From an uncultured Saprospiraceae bacterium (GTDB lineage Bacteria > Bacteroidota > Bacteroidia > Chitinophagales > Saprospiraceae), in contig CALISO010000029.1 in assembly GCA_938041445.1 (NCBI GenBank), forward strand, positions 1 through 64,000: 64,000 bases of DNA, read 5' to 3'. The position numbers and the translations under genes are program-made. This document shows positions 56,464-64,000 of this stretch, in pieces. A model generated the notes under the pieces. It was not told where the DNA came from and did not search any database. It saw nothing but the letters and a program-made list of their open reading frames with translations. Each line of letters begins with the position of its first letter. The stretch's first letter is position 1.

Positions 56464-57827
56464 ACGTCTGTGTCAAGAGTCTGTGATTCAGGATCTCCTC
56501 CTTGAGACATAATTGCAGCTTCCACATTATCAGAGTTAGTTGCAAACTCAGTATCTGCATAAAGGAATCTTCTAGGAACCAATCCTCCTGGATTCAAACC
56601 ATTTGCTGTGTTATTCTGCGGTGTGATTGCAGGATATCCTGTTCTTCGATAATTCGTCCAAGTCTCAGTAAAATTATAACCATAATATGCTTTGTAAGCT
56701 TCAGTCATAATTTGCTCAATTGCAGCATCCATTGATAGTCCAGCCAAGCTACTATTAGCAGCAGCATAAGCGCCTTCGTCATCGAGACCAATCTGCGTCA
56801 ATGAAGCATTAATTGCTTCCTCAAGCACACTACTAGCATCCATACCATTTCGAGTCATTATCTCAGCTTGGATAATCTTAAGTTCGACGAATGAGATCAA
56901 AGGTAATGTCGCGTCATTCGCTCCCCATGCTGTTGTCCCTTGTACAAAGTAATCGAACCCTTCTCCAAAGTAAGAGTCAGCTCTAGGATCCCCATCAAGC
57001 ATTGCTGCAAATTCCGGGTGAAAGCCTAAAGTACCTGGTCTCTCTGTTCCAAATTTTGCAAGTGCATGATTTGCAGTAGCAGAAGTCTCAAACTGTAAAT
57101 TAGGCTGAGCATCTAAAGAAGTAAATGATGCATTTAATGCAGAAAGTGCACTAGCATAATCACCAGTTCGCTTAGAAGTGTGCATATAGAACCTTGCTTT
57201 TAGTCCTTGCGCAGTAGCAATCCATGCCGCTGGATCACCACCAAAAACTAAGTCACCACCAGCATAATTAGCAGGATCCGAAGCACCTAAGTCCGCAATC
57301 CCTTCATCTAATAATGCTTGGACGGCTGCATATACACTCTCTTGACTGTCATAATTTGGCTTTGAAACATCAAGTCCTAATAACGCTTCACTTTGAGGAA
57401 TGTCACCAAACATTGAGGTAGCAATACCATATTGGTTCGCCATCAATACTTTAGCTAGTCCAGAATAGAATGCTCCATCACCTTCAGCTTCTACTTTTTC
57501 AATAATTGCTGAACAAGATCGTAATGCACCTGAATATAGACCTGTGTTCCAGTAGTTGTCCATCGCATTAGTCGTGATATTATAATTCATATAATCAAAC
57601 TGCTGCGCATCTAGACCTTCAAATTGCTTCATTATTAATCCTGAAACTCTTGCAGGATTTGTACCCAGATTAAAGAAAGACTGAACGATTGCCTCAGGCA
57701 TCATAAGTCTTAAATCAACTTCTGTTAAAGCATTTGGATTTGTGTTGATTTCTTCTAATTGATCGCTACACGCATTAAAAATGAATGCACCAACTAATAG
57801 AAGAAAAATATATTTAATTGATTTCAT
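56448..57827 (-). CDS. SusD/RagB-family outer-membrane lipoprotein
   Basis: 459 aa. The lipobox FNAC and mature start CSDQLEEINTNPN are typical, as is the helical core with MDNYWNTGLYSGALRS, AKVLMANQYG and the C-terminal YYGYNFTETWTNYRRTGYP. It best fits the SusD-like_2 group. SusD forms the lid over the SusC channel and captures the nutrient. The gene lies 26 bases after SusC. The substrate is not given by the sequence; the protein composition and the absence of nearby glycosidases leave peptides or other polymers possible. Confidence 0.93.
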   Translation of the reverse strand: MKSIKYIFLLLVGAFIFNACSDQLEEINTNPNALTEVDLRLMMPEAIVQSFFNLGTNPARVSGLIMKQFEGLDAQQFDYMNYNITTNAMDNYWNTGLYSGALRSCSAIIEKVEAEGDGAFYSGLAKVLMANQYGIATSMFGDIPQSEALLGLDVSKPNYDSQESVYAAVQALLDEGIADLGASDPANYAGGDLVFGGDPAAWIATAQGLKARFYMHTSKRTGDYASALSALNASFTSLDAQPNLQFETSATANHALAKFGTERPGTLGFHPEFAAMLDGDPRADSYFGEGFDYFVQGTTAWGANDATLPLISFVELKIIQAEIMTRNGMDASSVLEEAINASLTQIGLDDEGAYAAANSSLAGLSMDAAIEQIMTEAYKAYYGYNFTETWTNYRRTGYPAITPQNNTANGLNPGGLVPRRFLYADTEFATNSDNVEAAIMSQGGDPESQTLDTDVWAFQ

Positions 57828-57853
57828 ATATTCTTATTTAAAATTTTGGGTTG

Positions 57854-60800
57854 TTAGAATGTAAGTTTTACAGTCGCACTATAAGACTTCGTATTTGGAT
57901 TATTAAAGTAATCTAAACCATAACCATTGGTATCACCTGTAAGGTTAGTCTCTGGATCAATACCTGGATAATCAGTACTTAACCATAAATTTCGACCTGA
58001 TAAAGTAAAGTTAACTCCTTCAATTCCAGAATTTTCTAGCATTGTTGCTGGTAAGCTATACGCTAGAGTCAATTCTCTAAGTCTAATCCAACTTGCATCA
58101 AAAATATTCATCTCTCCAATTCCACCAAAACCATATCTAACTCTATAGTATGTATTTACATCAGAAGTAGTAGGATCAGCTAAAGCGACTGGTGTATTGT
58201 TTTCAACATATACTGGCTCGTCTGCTGTACCTGTATTGATTACACCGTTGAATACGACTACGTCATTTCTTTCATCAGCTGATAGCTGTGATGTCCCAAA
58301 GTAATTGATGATACCACAAGTACCACACCATACATCTCCACCTTGTCTGATATCAAGTAATCCAGAAAGAGTCACTCCTTTATAAGTGAAAGAGTTTCTC
58401 CAACCTGCAATCCAATCTGGGTTAGGATCACCAAGTACCTGCGGAGCAGAATCAACTAATGGCCACCCATCAGCACCTACAATAATTTGATTTGCTTCAT
58501 TTCTTTGGAATCCTAATCCGTAAATAGCAGAATAAGGTTGACCAGCTACAGCTCTTGCAGAAGTAGAGGTAAATCCAGCTAAGAATACATTTTCAATATC
58601 ATCAGATAAAGACTCTACTGTGTTTTCCATAGCAGTGAAATTCACTTCTGTATCCCATCTGAAATCTCCTTGTCTTACTGGATTTGCATATCCAGTCAGC
58701 TCCCATCCAGTGTTAGTAATAGTCGCTGCATTTTGAACAGCATTTGTATAACCCGTTGTTGGTGATAAATCAACAGCAATAATAACATCTTCAGATTTAG
58801 AATTAAAGTAGTTAACATCAACACCTAATCTATCTCTAAGGAATTTGAATTCTCCACCAATTTCAAATGATGTAGTTGTTTCAGGTACGATTTGGTTATT
58901 ACCTAATAGTACATCTCTTTCGAATGCACTAGTACCAAGAGCTGGGAAATCAAATGTCGAAATGAATCCATCTCCACCAATACCTGCATTCTGCGTACTT
59001 GATGCTAGATTAAATACATTATTTGTCGCATAAACAAATGCATCTAGTCCTACTCTACCAATTGAAGCTCTTAGCTTACCGTAATTTAGGATATTTGAAT
59101 TCATATTAAGTGCTTCTGTAAATGCGAAACCCAAACTTGCACTGTAAGATTGATATGAATTATTATCAACAGGTAGTGTTGAAGACCAGTCATTTCTTGC
59201 AGTCAAATTCAAGAATAAAAACTCAGAAAAATTAAAATCTGCGGTTCCGTAAACACCTAAAATTCTCTTTCTAGTAAGATCTTGTGATGTCTGAATATCA
59301 GCTGCATTACTAATATTATAGAAGTTTGAAGATGAGAGAGTCGTACCTCTTGTCGTATTAATATTGAACTGTGAATCAAATACATTGAACCCTACTAATC
59401 CAGAAAGTCCAATTGCACTTGTCAATTGATCATTATACGCTAACGTCAAATCTGAGTTAAGATCTTGGCTTGTAATATTAGTTAATGCCAATGCACCTAC
59501 TGTCCAGTTCGGTACAATGTCTTCTGTATCAAGTCTAGAATCATTATATGTATCTAATCCCAACTTGTATCCAAGACGAATTGTAGGTGTTAGATCATAT
59601 CCGAAATTGATATTACCAATTACTCTGTTTACATCATCTAATGATTGATTTTTATTAACTACCCAGTATGGATTGTCATAAATACCAGCTCTGTATGATC
59701 TTTGATTACCATTAATTAGCTCATAAGTTGAAGGAGTGTCTGCAGCCTCTTGACCAGTCAATCCATTCCCGACATCAAACGTTGGCGTATTTCTCAACAA
59801 TCCAAGCATTACACCTCTTAGGTTTGATCCTCTTTGAAGTCTAGTACCACCTGAATTGATATAATTAATATCTAGTCCAACATCAAATTTATCTGTAACA
59901 TTAGCAGTAGTATTTAACCTGAAAGAATTTCTTGCAAACTCTGAATTAGGTACAATACCGTTCTGATTTAATCTACCAAATGATAAGAAGTACTTAAATG
60001 CTTCTGAACCACCTGAAATACTTGCATTTAAATCCACAGTATTTCCATTTACAAAGAAATCGTAAGGATCATAAGCTTGAGCAGCAACACCGTTTCCAGT
60101 ACCTGCAGGTACTAATGCACCATTTCTATCAAAATCATAATCTTCAGCGCCATCATATTCTAGACTAGAAATAAGTGGTCCCCAACTGAATCCTTCAAAA
60201 GTCTCTGGACCTCTGTACGTCGGAACACCATTCAATGCTCTTCCTTGTGCATACGTCGATTGTCTATCATTCAATTGACTTACTTGATCAAGCCCATAAG
60301 AAGCTGATACAGTAACTCTAGGTTTTCCTGCTGCACCTCTTTTAGTCGTAATAACGATTGCTCCATTAGCAGCTCTCACACCATATAGTGCTGTCGCAGC
60401 AGGTCCTTTCAAAACTGTTAAAGATTCAACGTCGTTAGGATTAATATCAATTGCACGATTAGAGTAATCTACACCTGATACGTTAGATGATCCAGGGTCA
60501 GCACCTGTTCCAGTAGAAGAGTTGTCAATCGGCACACCATCAACTACGAATAGTGGGCTGTTAGATCCGTTAATAGAAACAGACCCCCTAATTCTGATAT
60601 TAGAAGATGCTCCAGGTGATCCTGAGCTACTTACTACTGATACACCAGCAACTTTTGAGTTCAATGCATCTACAAAGTTTACTTCTTGAGAAGTAAGTAG
60701 ATCATCTGGATCAACGTTCTGAACTGAATATCCTAGTGTACGTTTGTTTTTTTCTAGACCCGCAGCCGTGACGACTACTTCATCTAGAATTGCTCCCTCA

Positions 60801-61084
60801 GCCATAGTGACCATTACCTTAGATAAACCAGAAGAAATATCAATTTCTTGGTTGGCAAATCCTGTGTAACTAACCTCTAGCGCTTCAGCAGCGTCTGAGA
60901 CATCTAGGGAAAATGTCCCATCTATGTCTGTAATAGTTCCATTTGTTGTTCCCTTCTCGATGACGTTTACACCGATTAATGGGATTCCCGTGTCATCAGC
61001 TATCGTTCCCGAAACAGTCCTTTGAGATAGACCCAAAGTCACCATTGTCGCAACAATAACAAATGTCATAAACAGTTTTTTCAT
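57854..61084 (-). CDS. SusC/RagA-family TonB-linked outer-membrane channel
   Basis: 1076 aa. After the signal peptide (1-20, ending LGLSQ) come a carboxypeptidase-D-like regulatory domain (21-95, TVSGTIADDTGIPLIGVNV), a TonB box region (LDEVVVTAAG), the plug (to about 230, VVVSSSGSPGASSNIRIRG, APLFVVDGVPID-type) and a long 22-strand barrel with the C-terminal NPNTKSYSATVKLTF. It imports a large substrate using TonB energy, probably from a transducer such as that at 4001. It is the first gene of a four-gene unit. A candidate -7 element lies 82 bases upstream. Confidence 0.95.
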   Translation of the reverse strand: MKKLFMTFVIVATMVTLGLSQRTVSGTIADDTGIPLIGVNVIEKGTTNGTITDIDGTFSLDVSDAAEALEVSYTGFANQEIDISSGLSKVMVTMAEGAILDEVVVTAAGLEKNKRTLGYSVQNVDPDDLLTSQEVNFVDALNSKVAGVSVVSSSGSPGASSNIRIRGSVSINGSNSPLFVVDGVPIDNSSTGTGADPGSSNVSGVDYSNRAIDINPNDVESLTVLKGPAATALYGVRAANGAIVITTKRGAAGKPRVTVSASYGLDQVSQLNDRQSTYAQGRALNGVPTYRGPETFEGFSWGPLISSLEYDGAEDYDFDRNGALVPAGTGNGVAAQAYDPYDFFVNGNTVDLNASISGGSEAFKYFLSFGRLNQNGIVPNSEFARNSFRLNTTANVTDKFDVGLDINYINSGGTRLQRGSNLRGVMLGLLRNTPTFDVGNGLTGQEAADTPSTYELINGNQRSYRAGIYDNPYWVVNKNQSLDDVNRVIGNINFGYDLTPTIRLGYKLGLDTYNDSRLDTEDIVPNWTVGALALTNITSQDLNSDLTLAYNDQLTSAIGLSGLVGFNVFDSQFNINTTRGTTLSSSNFYNISNAADIQTSQDLTRKRILGVYGTADFNFSEFLFLNLTARNDWSSTLPVDNNSYQSYSASLGFAFTEALNMNSNILNYGKLRASIGRVGLDAFVYATNNVFNLASSTQNAGIGGDGFISTFDFPALGTSAFERDVLLGNNQIVPETTTSFEIGGEFKFLRDRLGVDVNYFNSKSEDVIIAVDLSPTTGYTNAVQNAATITNTGWELTGYANPVRQGDFRWDTEVNFTAMENTVESLSDDIENVFLAGFTSTSARAVAGQPYSAIYGLGFQRNEANQIIVGADGWPLVDSAPQVLGDPNPDWIAGWRNSFTYKGVTLSGLLDIRQGGDVWCGTCGIINYFGTSQLSADERNDVVVFNGVINTGTADEPVYVENNTPVALADPTTSDVNTYYRVRYGFGGIGEMNIFDASWIRLRELTLAYSLPATMLENSGIEGVNFTLSGRNLWLSTDYPGIDPETNLTGDTNGYGLDYFNNPNTKSYSATVKLTF

Positions 61085-61165
61085 ACAATTAAAAAGTTTA
61101 GTGAAAATTAAAGTTTTAATAATTCCAGCCCCAAAATTTAGTTAGAATTTATAACCGAGGCACAT

Positions 61166-61173
61166 CAAATATA
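61166..61173 (-). promoter_or_regulatory. Candidate -7 element (TATATTTG) for the SusC operon
   Basis: A minus-strand TAnnTTTG match 82 bases upstream of the SusC start; a TTAAC stands about where -33 is expected. Confidence 0.45.
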
Positions 61174-61246
61174 TAAAACGTAGACGTAAGTTAACGAAAT
61201 ATTAAAAGTATTAATGCAAAGTTAAGAAGGTCTTAAGGCAGTGTAA

Positions 61247-61966
61247 CTAACGATTACAGAGCTTCCTGTACATCATAATTGTATTTTGAAGACCATAATA
61301 AAGCGAATCAGATATTAACGCGTGACCTATTGACACTTCTAACAACTCGGGAATCTGCTCACAATAGAATTTTAGATTCTGAAGGTTGAGGTCATGGCCA
61401 GCATTGACACCTAAGTTATGAGCAACTGCTGCTTTAGCTGCGAGTTGATGATCAGATATAGCTAACTCTTTGTCAACCTCATAGTTGTTCGCATAACCAC
61501 CAGTGTAAAATTCTACTCTATTAGCACCTACATTCGCAGCACCAGCCATAAGTTTTTCGTCTGGTAACATAAATAAAGATACCCTGATACCTTCAGCTTG
61601 CAATTCCGATATCACTTTCTTGAGGAGATGGACATTATTGGGGATATCCCAACCATCATCACTAGTCAATACACCAGGAGGGTCAGGCACTAAGGTGCAC
61701 TGATGTGGCTTGACAGATTTAACAATATTTAGGAAATCTTCGTTAGGGTATCCCTCAATATTAAACTCAGTAGTATTGACATCTTTTAGTGCCTGTAAGT
61801 CGTCATATCTCACATGTCGTTGGTCGGGACGAGGATGAACAGTAATACCATCTGCACCAAATTTCTCACAATCAATCGCTATTTGCTGGAGATTTGGAAG
61901 ATTACCTCCACGAGAATTACGAATAAGAGCTACTTTATTAATGTTTACGCTTAATTTTACCGCCAT
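61247..61966 (-). CDS. pdxJ: Pyridoxine 5'-phosphate synthase
   Basis: 239 aa from the ATG at 61966, where the conserved VKLSVNINKVALIRNSRGG begins; a frame to 62023 adds residues unlike the family. GADGITVHPRPDQRHVR, FNIEGYP, TLVPDPPG, RVEFYTGGYA and NAGHDLNLQN are typical of the PdxJ TIM barrel. It condenses 1-deoxyxylulose 5-phosphate with aminoacetone phosphate to make PNP, a step toward vitamin B6. It is divergent from cdsA. Confidence 0.97.
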   Translation of the reverse strand: MAVKLSVNINKVALIRNSRGGNLPNLQQIAIDCEKFGADGITVHPRPDQRHVRYDDLQALKDVNTTEFNIEGYPNEDFLNIVKSVKPHQCTLVPDPPGVLTSDDGWDIPNNVHLLKKVISELQAEGIRVSLFMLPDEKLMAGAANVGANRVEFYTGGYANNYEVDKELAISDHQLAAKAAVAHNLGVNAGHDLNLQNLKFYCEQIPELLEVSIGHALISDSLYYGLQNTIMMYRKLCNR

Positions 61967-61998
61967 CAGTACTGTATTTTCAATTTCGAAATTATCCG

Positions 61999-62006
61999 CA
62001 AATCTA
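61999..62006 (-). promoter_or_regulatory. Candidate pdxJ promoter (TAGATTTG)
   Basis: A minus-strand -7 match 33 bases from the pdxJ ATG. A TTG lies 18 bases further upstream, at 62025-62027, so both promoter halves are present. The -33 TTG overlaps the cdsA start codon. Confidence 0.55.
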
Positions 62007-62026
62007 ACTAACACTACAACCATTCA

Positions 62027-62830
62027 ATGCAAGTAACTGGAATTTCAAATGGAACTTTACGTGTAATCAGCGGAATAGTGATTGCGATCTTGTGTATCCT
62101 GAGTTCATTGACAAATGAAATGGTCCAACTTACTCTATTGGCAACTATCCTCCTATTATGTGCATATGAGGTCATAGGATTTTATCCACCTGAACAAAAA
62201 CTCTTAGGGCTAGGTGCTGCAATGATGACCACAGGCGGTGGTATTATAGGATATTTAGTAAATGGCGAAATTCTTCTTTGGATAACAATCGTTTGCTGTT
62301 TGTATCTGGTTGCTGATTTAGTAAGAAAATTACCCTTACAAGCAAAACCAATCAACACAATGCTTCAGACGTTTATCTACCCTGGACTTTGTTTGGGTTT
62401 GATAGCAAAGTTTCTAAGTATTGGAAACTTTAGCGTACCGATTCTATTGTTCTATTTTATTATGATTTGGTCAAGTGATGTTGGGGCATATTATGTTGGT
62501 AGAAGATTTGGCAAGAGAAAACTTGCAAAAAAAGTTTCTCCAAATAAATCTGTAGAAGGATTCTTTGGTGGAGGCCTTGCTTGCTTAATCACTGCATCAA
62601 TATGGTATCTTATATTTCAAGATAAGAATCTCATCTTCTATCTTTTACTTGGGATTACTACTTGGATATTTTGCTCTATGGGCGACTTAGTCCAATCCAA
62701 AATAAAGCGACTTTCCAAAATTAAAGACTCAAGTAACTTGATACCTGGTCATGGAGGTTTTTTTGATAGGTTCGATGGTTTTATTTTTGCTGCTCCATTC
62801 TTTATACTTGCATATTCGATACTATGCTAA
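62027..62830 (+). CDS. cdsA: Phosphatidate cytidylyltransferase
   Basis: 267 aa with about eight membrane helices. The CDP-diglyceride signature is plain near the C-terminus: GDLVQSKIKRLSKIKDSSNL, then PGHGGFFDRFDG (the metal-binding Asp residues). It makes CDP-diacylglycerol, the precursor of phosphatidylethanolamine and other phospholipids. psd follows 23 bases later, so the two are phospholipid genes in one unit. Confidence 0.95.
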   Translation: MQVTGISNGTLRVISGIVIAILCILSSLTNEMVQLTLLATILLLCAYEVIGFYPPEQKLLGLGAAMMTTGGGIIGYLVNGEILLWITIVCCLYLVADLVRKLPLQAKPINTMLQTFIYPGLCLGLIAKFLSIGNFSVPILLFYFIMIWSSDVGAYYVGRRFGKRKLAKKVSPNKSVEGFFGGGLACLITASIWYLIFQDKNLIFYLLLGITTWIFCSMGDLVQSKIKRLSKIKDSSNLIPGHGGFFDRFDGFIFAAPFFILAYSILC

Positions 62831-62853
62831 CTTTGCGCAATAATTTTGCTTGA

Positions 62854-63504
62854 ATGATTCATAAAACAGGATATCCGACTATTATTATTGTCCTCATAGT
62901 TTTGACAATACTCACCATAGTTGGTTATAACTACCTTTCTGCTCCCTTGGCACATTGCTTACTGGTTTTGGCTGTTGGGTTCTTCATATTTATTCTATCA
63001 TTTTTCAGAAATCCAGATAGACCTATTTCTATTAGGGATCAAAATGTCCTCTATGCACCAGCAGATGGCAAAGTTGTAGTTATCGAAGAAATAGATGAGT
63101 CTGAATACTTCAATGATAGGCGAATCCAGATTTCAATTTTCATGTCACCTCTTAATGTACACGTCAATAGAACTCCAGTAGATAGTACGATTAAAAAAAT
63201 CATTTACCATAAAGGCAAATATCTCCCAGCTTGGAATCCGAAATCGAGCACAGAGAATGAGCGATGCTATACCATATTTGACGCTAATGGTACAGTAATA
63301 ATGCTCAAGCAAATCGCCGGTGCTCTTGCAAGACGGGTTGTCAACTTCGTAAAAGAGGGTGATCAACTATCTCAAGGTGAAGAATATGGATTTATTAAAT
63401 TTGGGTCAAGGGTTGATATTATTCTACCACTTTCTGCAACAGTTGTAGCTACAATGGATCAGGTTGTCAAGGGCAATATTGATATCATTGCAAAGCTCTC
63501 CTAG
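62854..63504 (+). CDS. psd: Phosphatidylserine decarboxylase, short type
   Basis: 216 aa. Two N-terminal membrane segments (about 8-25 and 35-50) precede the catalytic domain (YAPADGKVVVIEE, FMSPLNVHVNRTPVD, IAGALARRVVNF). The self-cleavage site is the GS pair at 184-185 in IKFGSRVDIILP; the Ser becomes the pyruvoyl cofactor. It makes phosphatidylethanolamine. This short form lacks the LGST motif of the longer type but matches a known branch with GS. It follows cdsA, and is convergent with hemH with one base between. Confidence 0.93.
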   Translation: MIHKTGYPTIIIVLIVLTILTIVGYNYLSAPLAHCLLVLAVGFFIFILSFFRNPDRPISIRDQNVLYAPADGKVVVIEEIDESEYFNDRRIQISIFMSPLNVHVNRTPVDSTIKKIIYHKGKYLPAWNPKSSTENERCYTIFDANGTVIMLKQIAGALARRVVNFVKEGDQLSQGEEYGFIKFGSRVDIILPLSATVVATMDQVVKGNIDIIAKLS

Positions 63505-63505
63505 A

Positions 63506-64000
63506 TTACGCTAATATTCTTCTTTGCTCCACCATTTCCTTGATGGAGGCTACCCATAAGTCATTAGAATTTAGACTCTCAACCAAGTCAAGTGCTTCTC
63601 CACCCATCTCGTCGAATTCTTCCTTGTACTCGTAGCCAATTTCTATTGTTGTCTCAAGGCAATCCGCAACAAAAGCCGGTGAAAAAACTAACAACCGCTT
63701 CTTACCTTCTTTTTCTACTAAATGTTCTAAAACATCACTTGTATATGGCTTGGTCCAATCTTCAAAGCCGAGTCTGGACTGAAAACATACAGTAAATTGA
63801 TCAGAAGATAAACCAAGAGATTCTGCAATGCTGTAAGCGGTCTGATGACACTGGGCCGAATAGCAAAACTGGTTGTCTGGGGTCAAATTATTACAACAAT
63901 TCTCTACCTTAAGACAGTGATTATTATCACAAGCTTTTTTTAGTTGACGCTGCGGTATTCCGTGAAAGCTAAACACAAAATGATCATAAGATGAAATATC
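63506..64000 (-). CDS. hemH: Ferrochelatase, C-terminal part (gene runs off the window)
   Basis: The open frame continues to the last base of the window, so only the C-terminal 164 codons are seen; the internal Met is not a start. FVFSFHGIPQRQL carries the metal-inserting His of HemH, followed by CYSAQCHQTAYSIAESLGL, FQSRLGFEDWTKPYTSDVLEHL, and the second conserved Glu in ADCLETTIEIG (pieces named separately). It inserts Fe2+ into protoporphyrin IX, supplying heme to the cytochromes encoded elsewhere in the window. Confidence 0.95.
   Translation of the reverse strand, partial: DISSYDHFVFSFHGIPQRQLKKACDNNHCLKVENCCNNLTPDNQFCYSAQCHQTAYSIAESLGLSSDQFTVCFQSRLGFEDWTKPYTSDVLEHLVEKEGKKRLLVFSPAFVADCLETTIEIGYEYKEEFDEMGGEALDLVESLNSNDLWVASIKEMVEQRRILA

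Noticed and set aside
63506-63976. hemH start at the internal codon 63976
   Set aside because: The open frame continues to the window end, and the ferrochelatase motif FSFHGIPQR lies well inside a normal protein, so the true start is outside the window.

Overview
The window is chromosomal DNA from an AT-rich member of the Bacteroidota. Type 9 secretion (T9SS) C-terminal sorting domains, a SusC/SusD pair, candidate TAnnTTTG promoter elements and Bacteroidota-only families (DUF6495-like, the barrel/TPR pair after coaX, YtxJ) all agree. Tandem T9SS beta-propeller-like proteins, ASPIC/UnbV proteins and the overall protein style suggest Saprospiria or a relative; that finer placement is inference. 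No prophage, insertion sequence, CRISPR array or rRNA operon was seen.

Layout. 0-4 kb: a GC-richer block without a convincing gene, two paralogous T9SS proteins, a palindromic element between them, and the 3' remnant of a third T9SS gene. 4-13.4 kb (+): a TonB-type transducer, an OmpA lipoprotein, a TerB-like protein, purH, coaX with its barrel and TPR partners, and three small conserved genes. 13.4-18.5 kb (-): a di-heme peroxidase with a barrel protein, a TMTC-like GT-C membrane protein with a 53-aa gene behind it, and decayed fragments (a CBS-domain piece and a possibly frameshifted small gene). 18.5-23.3 kb (-): metH and metF behind a SAM-I riboswitch. 23.4-28 kb (-): a DUF4412-like protein, a DEDDh exonuclease, an LptF/LptG permease and a DASH-type photolyase/cryptochrome. 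28-30.3 kb: a His-rich lipoprotein, SCO1, cytochrome c, a membrane protein and, on the other strand, a 34-aa Cys/Lys-rich peptide. 30.5-35.1 kb: an OmpA protein with calcium-binding repeats, a tiny lipoprotein, ytxJ, mnmD and an amidohydrolase.

35.3-48.4 kb (-) is the core information-processing cluster in transcription order tRNA-Thr(TGT), tRNA-Tyr, tRNA-Gly, tRNA-Thr(GGT), tuf, tRNA-Trp, secE, nusG, rplK, rplA, rplJ, rplL, rpoB, rpoC, ending in a terminator. 48.5-54.8 kb holds a XerC/D-type recombinase, a very large tandem FG-GAP/ASPIC-UnbV secreted protein and a T9SS-exported arylsulfotransferase. 54.8-61.1 kb is a SusC/SusD outer-membrane uptake operon with two accessory exported proteins. 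The right end has pdxJ, cdsA, psd and the 3' part of hemH.

The most useful items not obvious from long reading frames are the 34-aa Cys-rich peptide (30220-30324), the SAM-I riboswitch (23196-23300) with a possible competing helix, the CBS-domain and T9SS gene remnants, and a terminator that abuts the arylsulfotransferase start codon.
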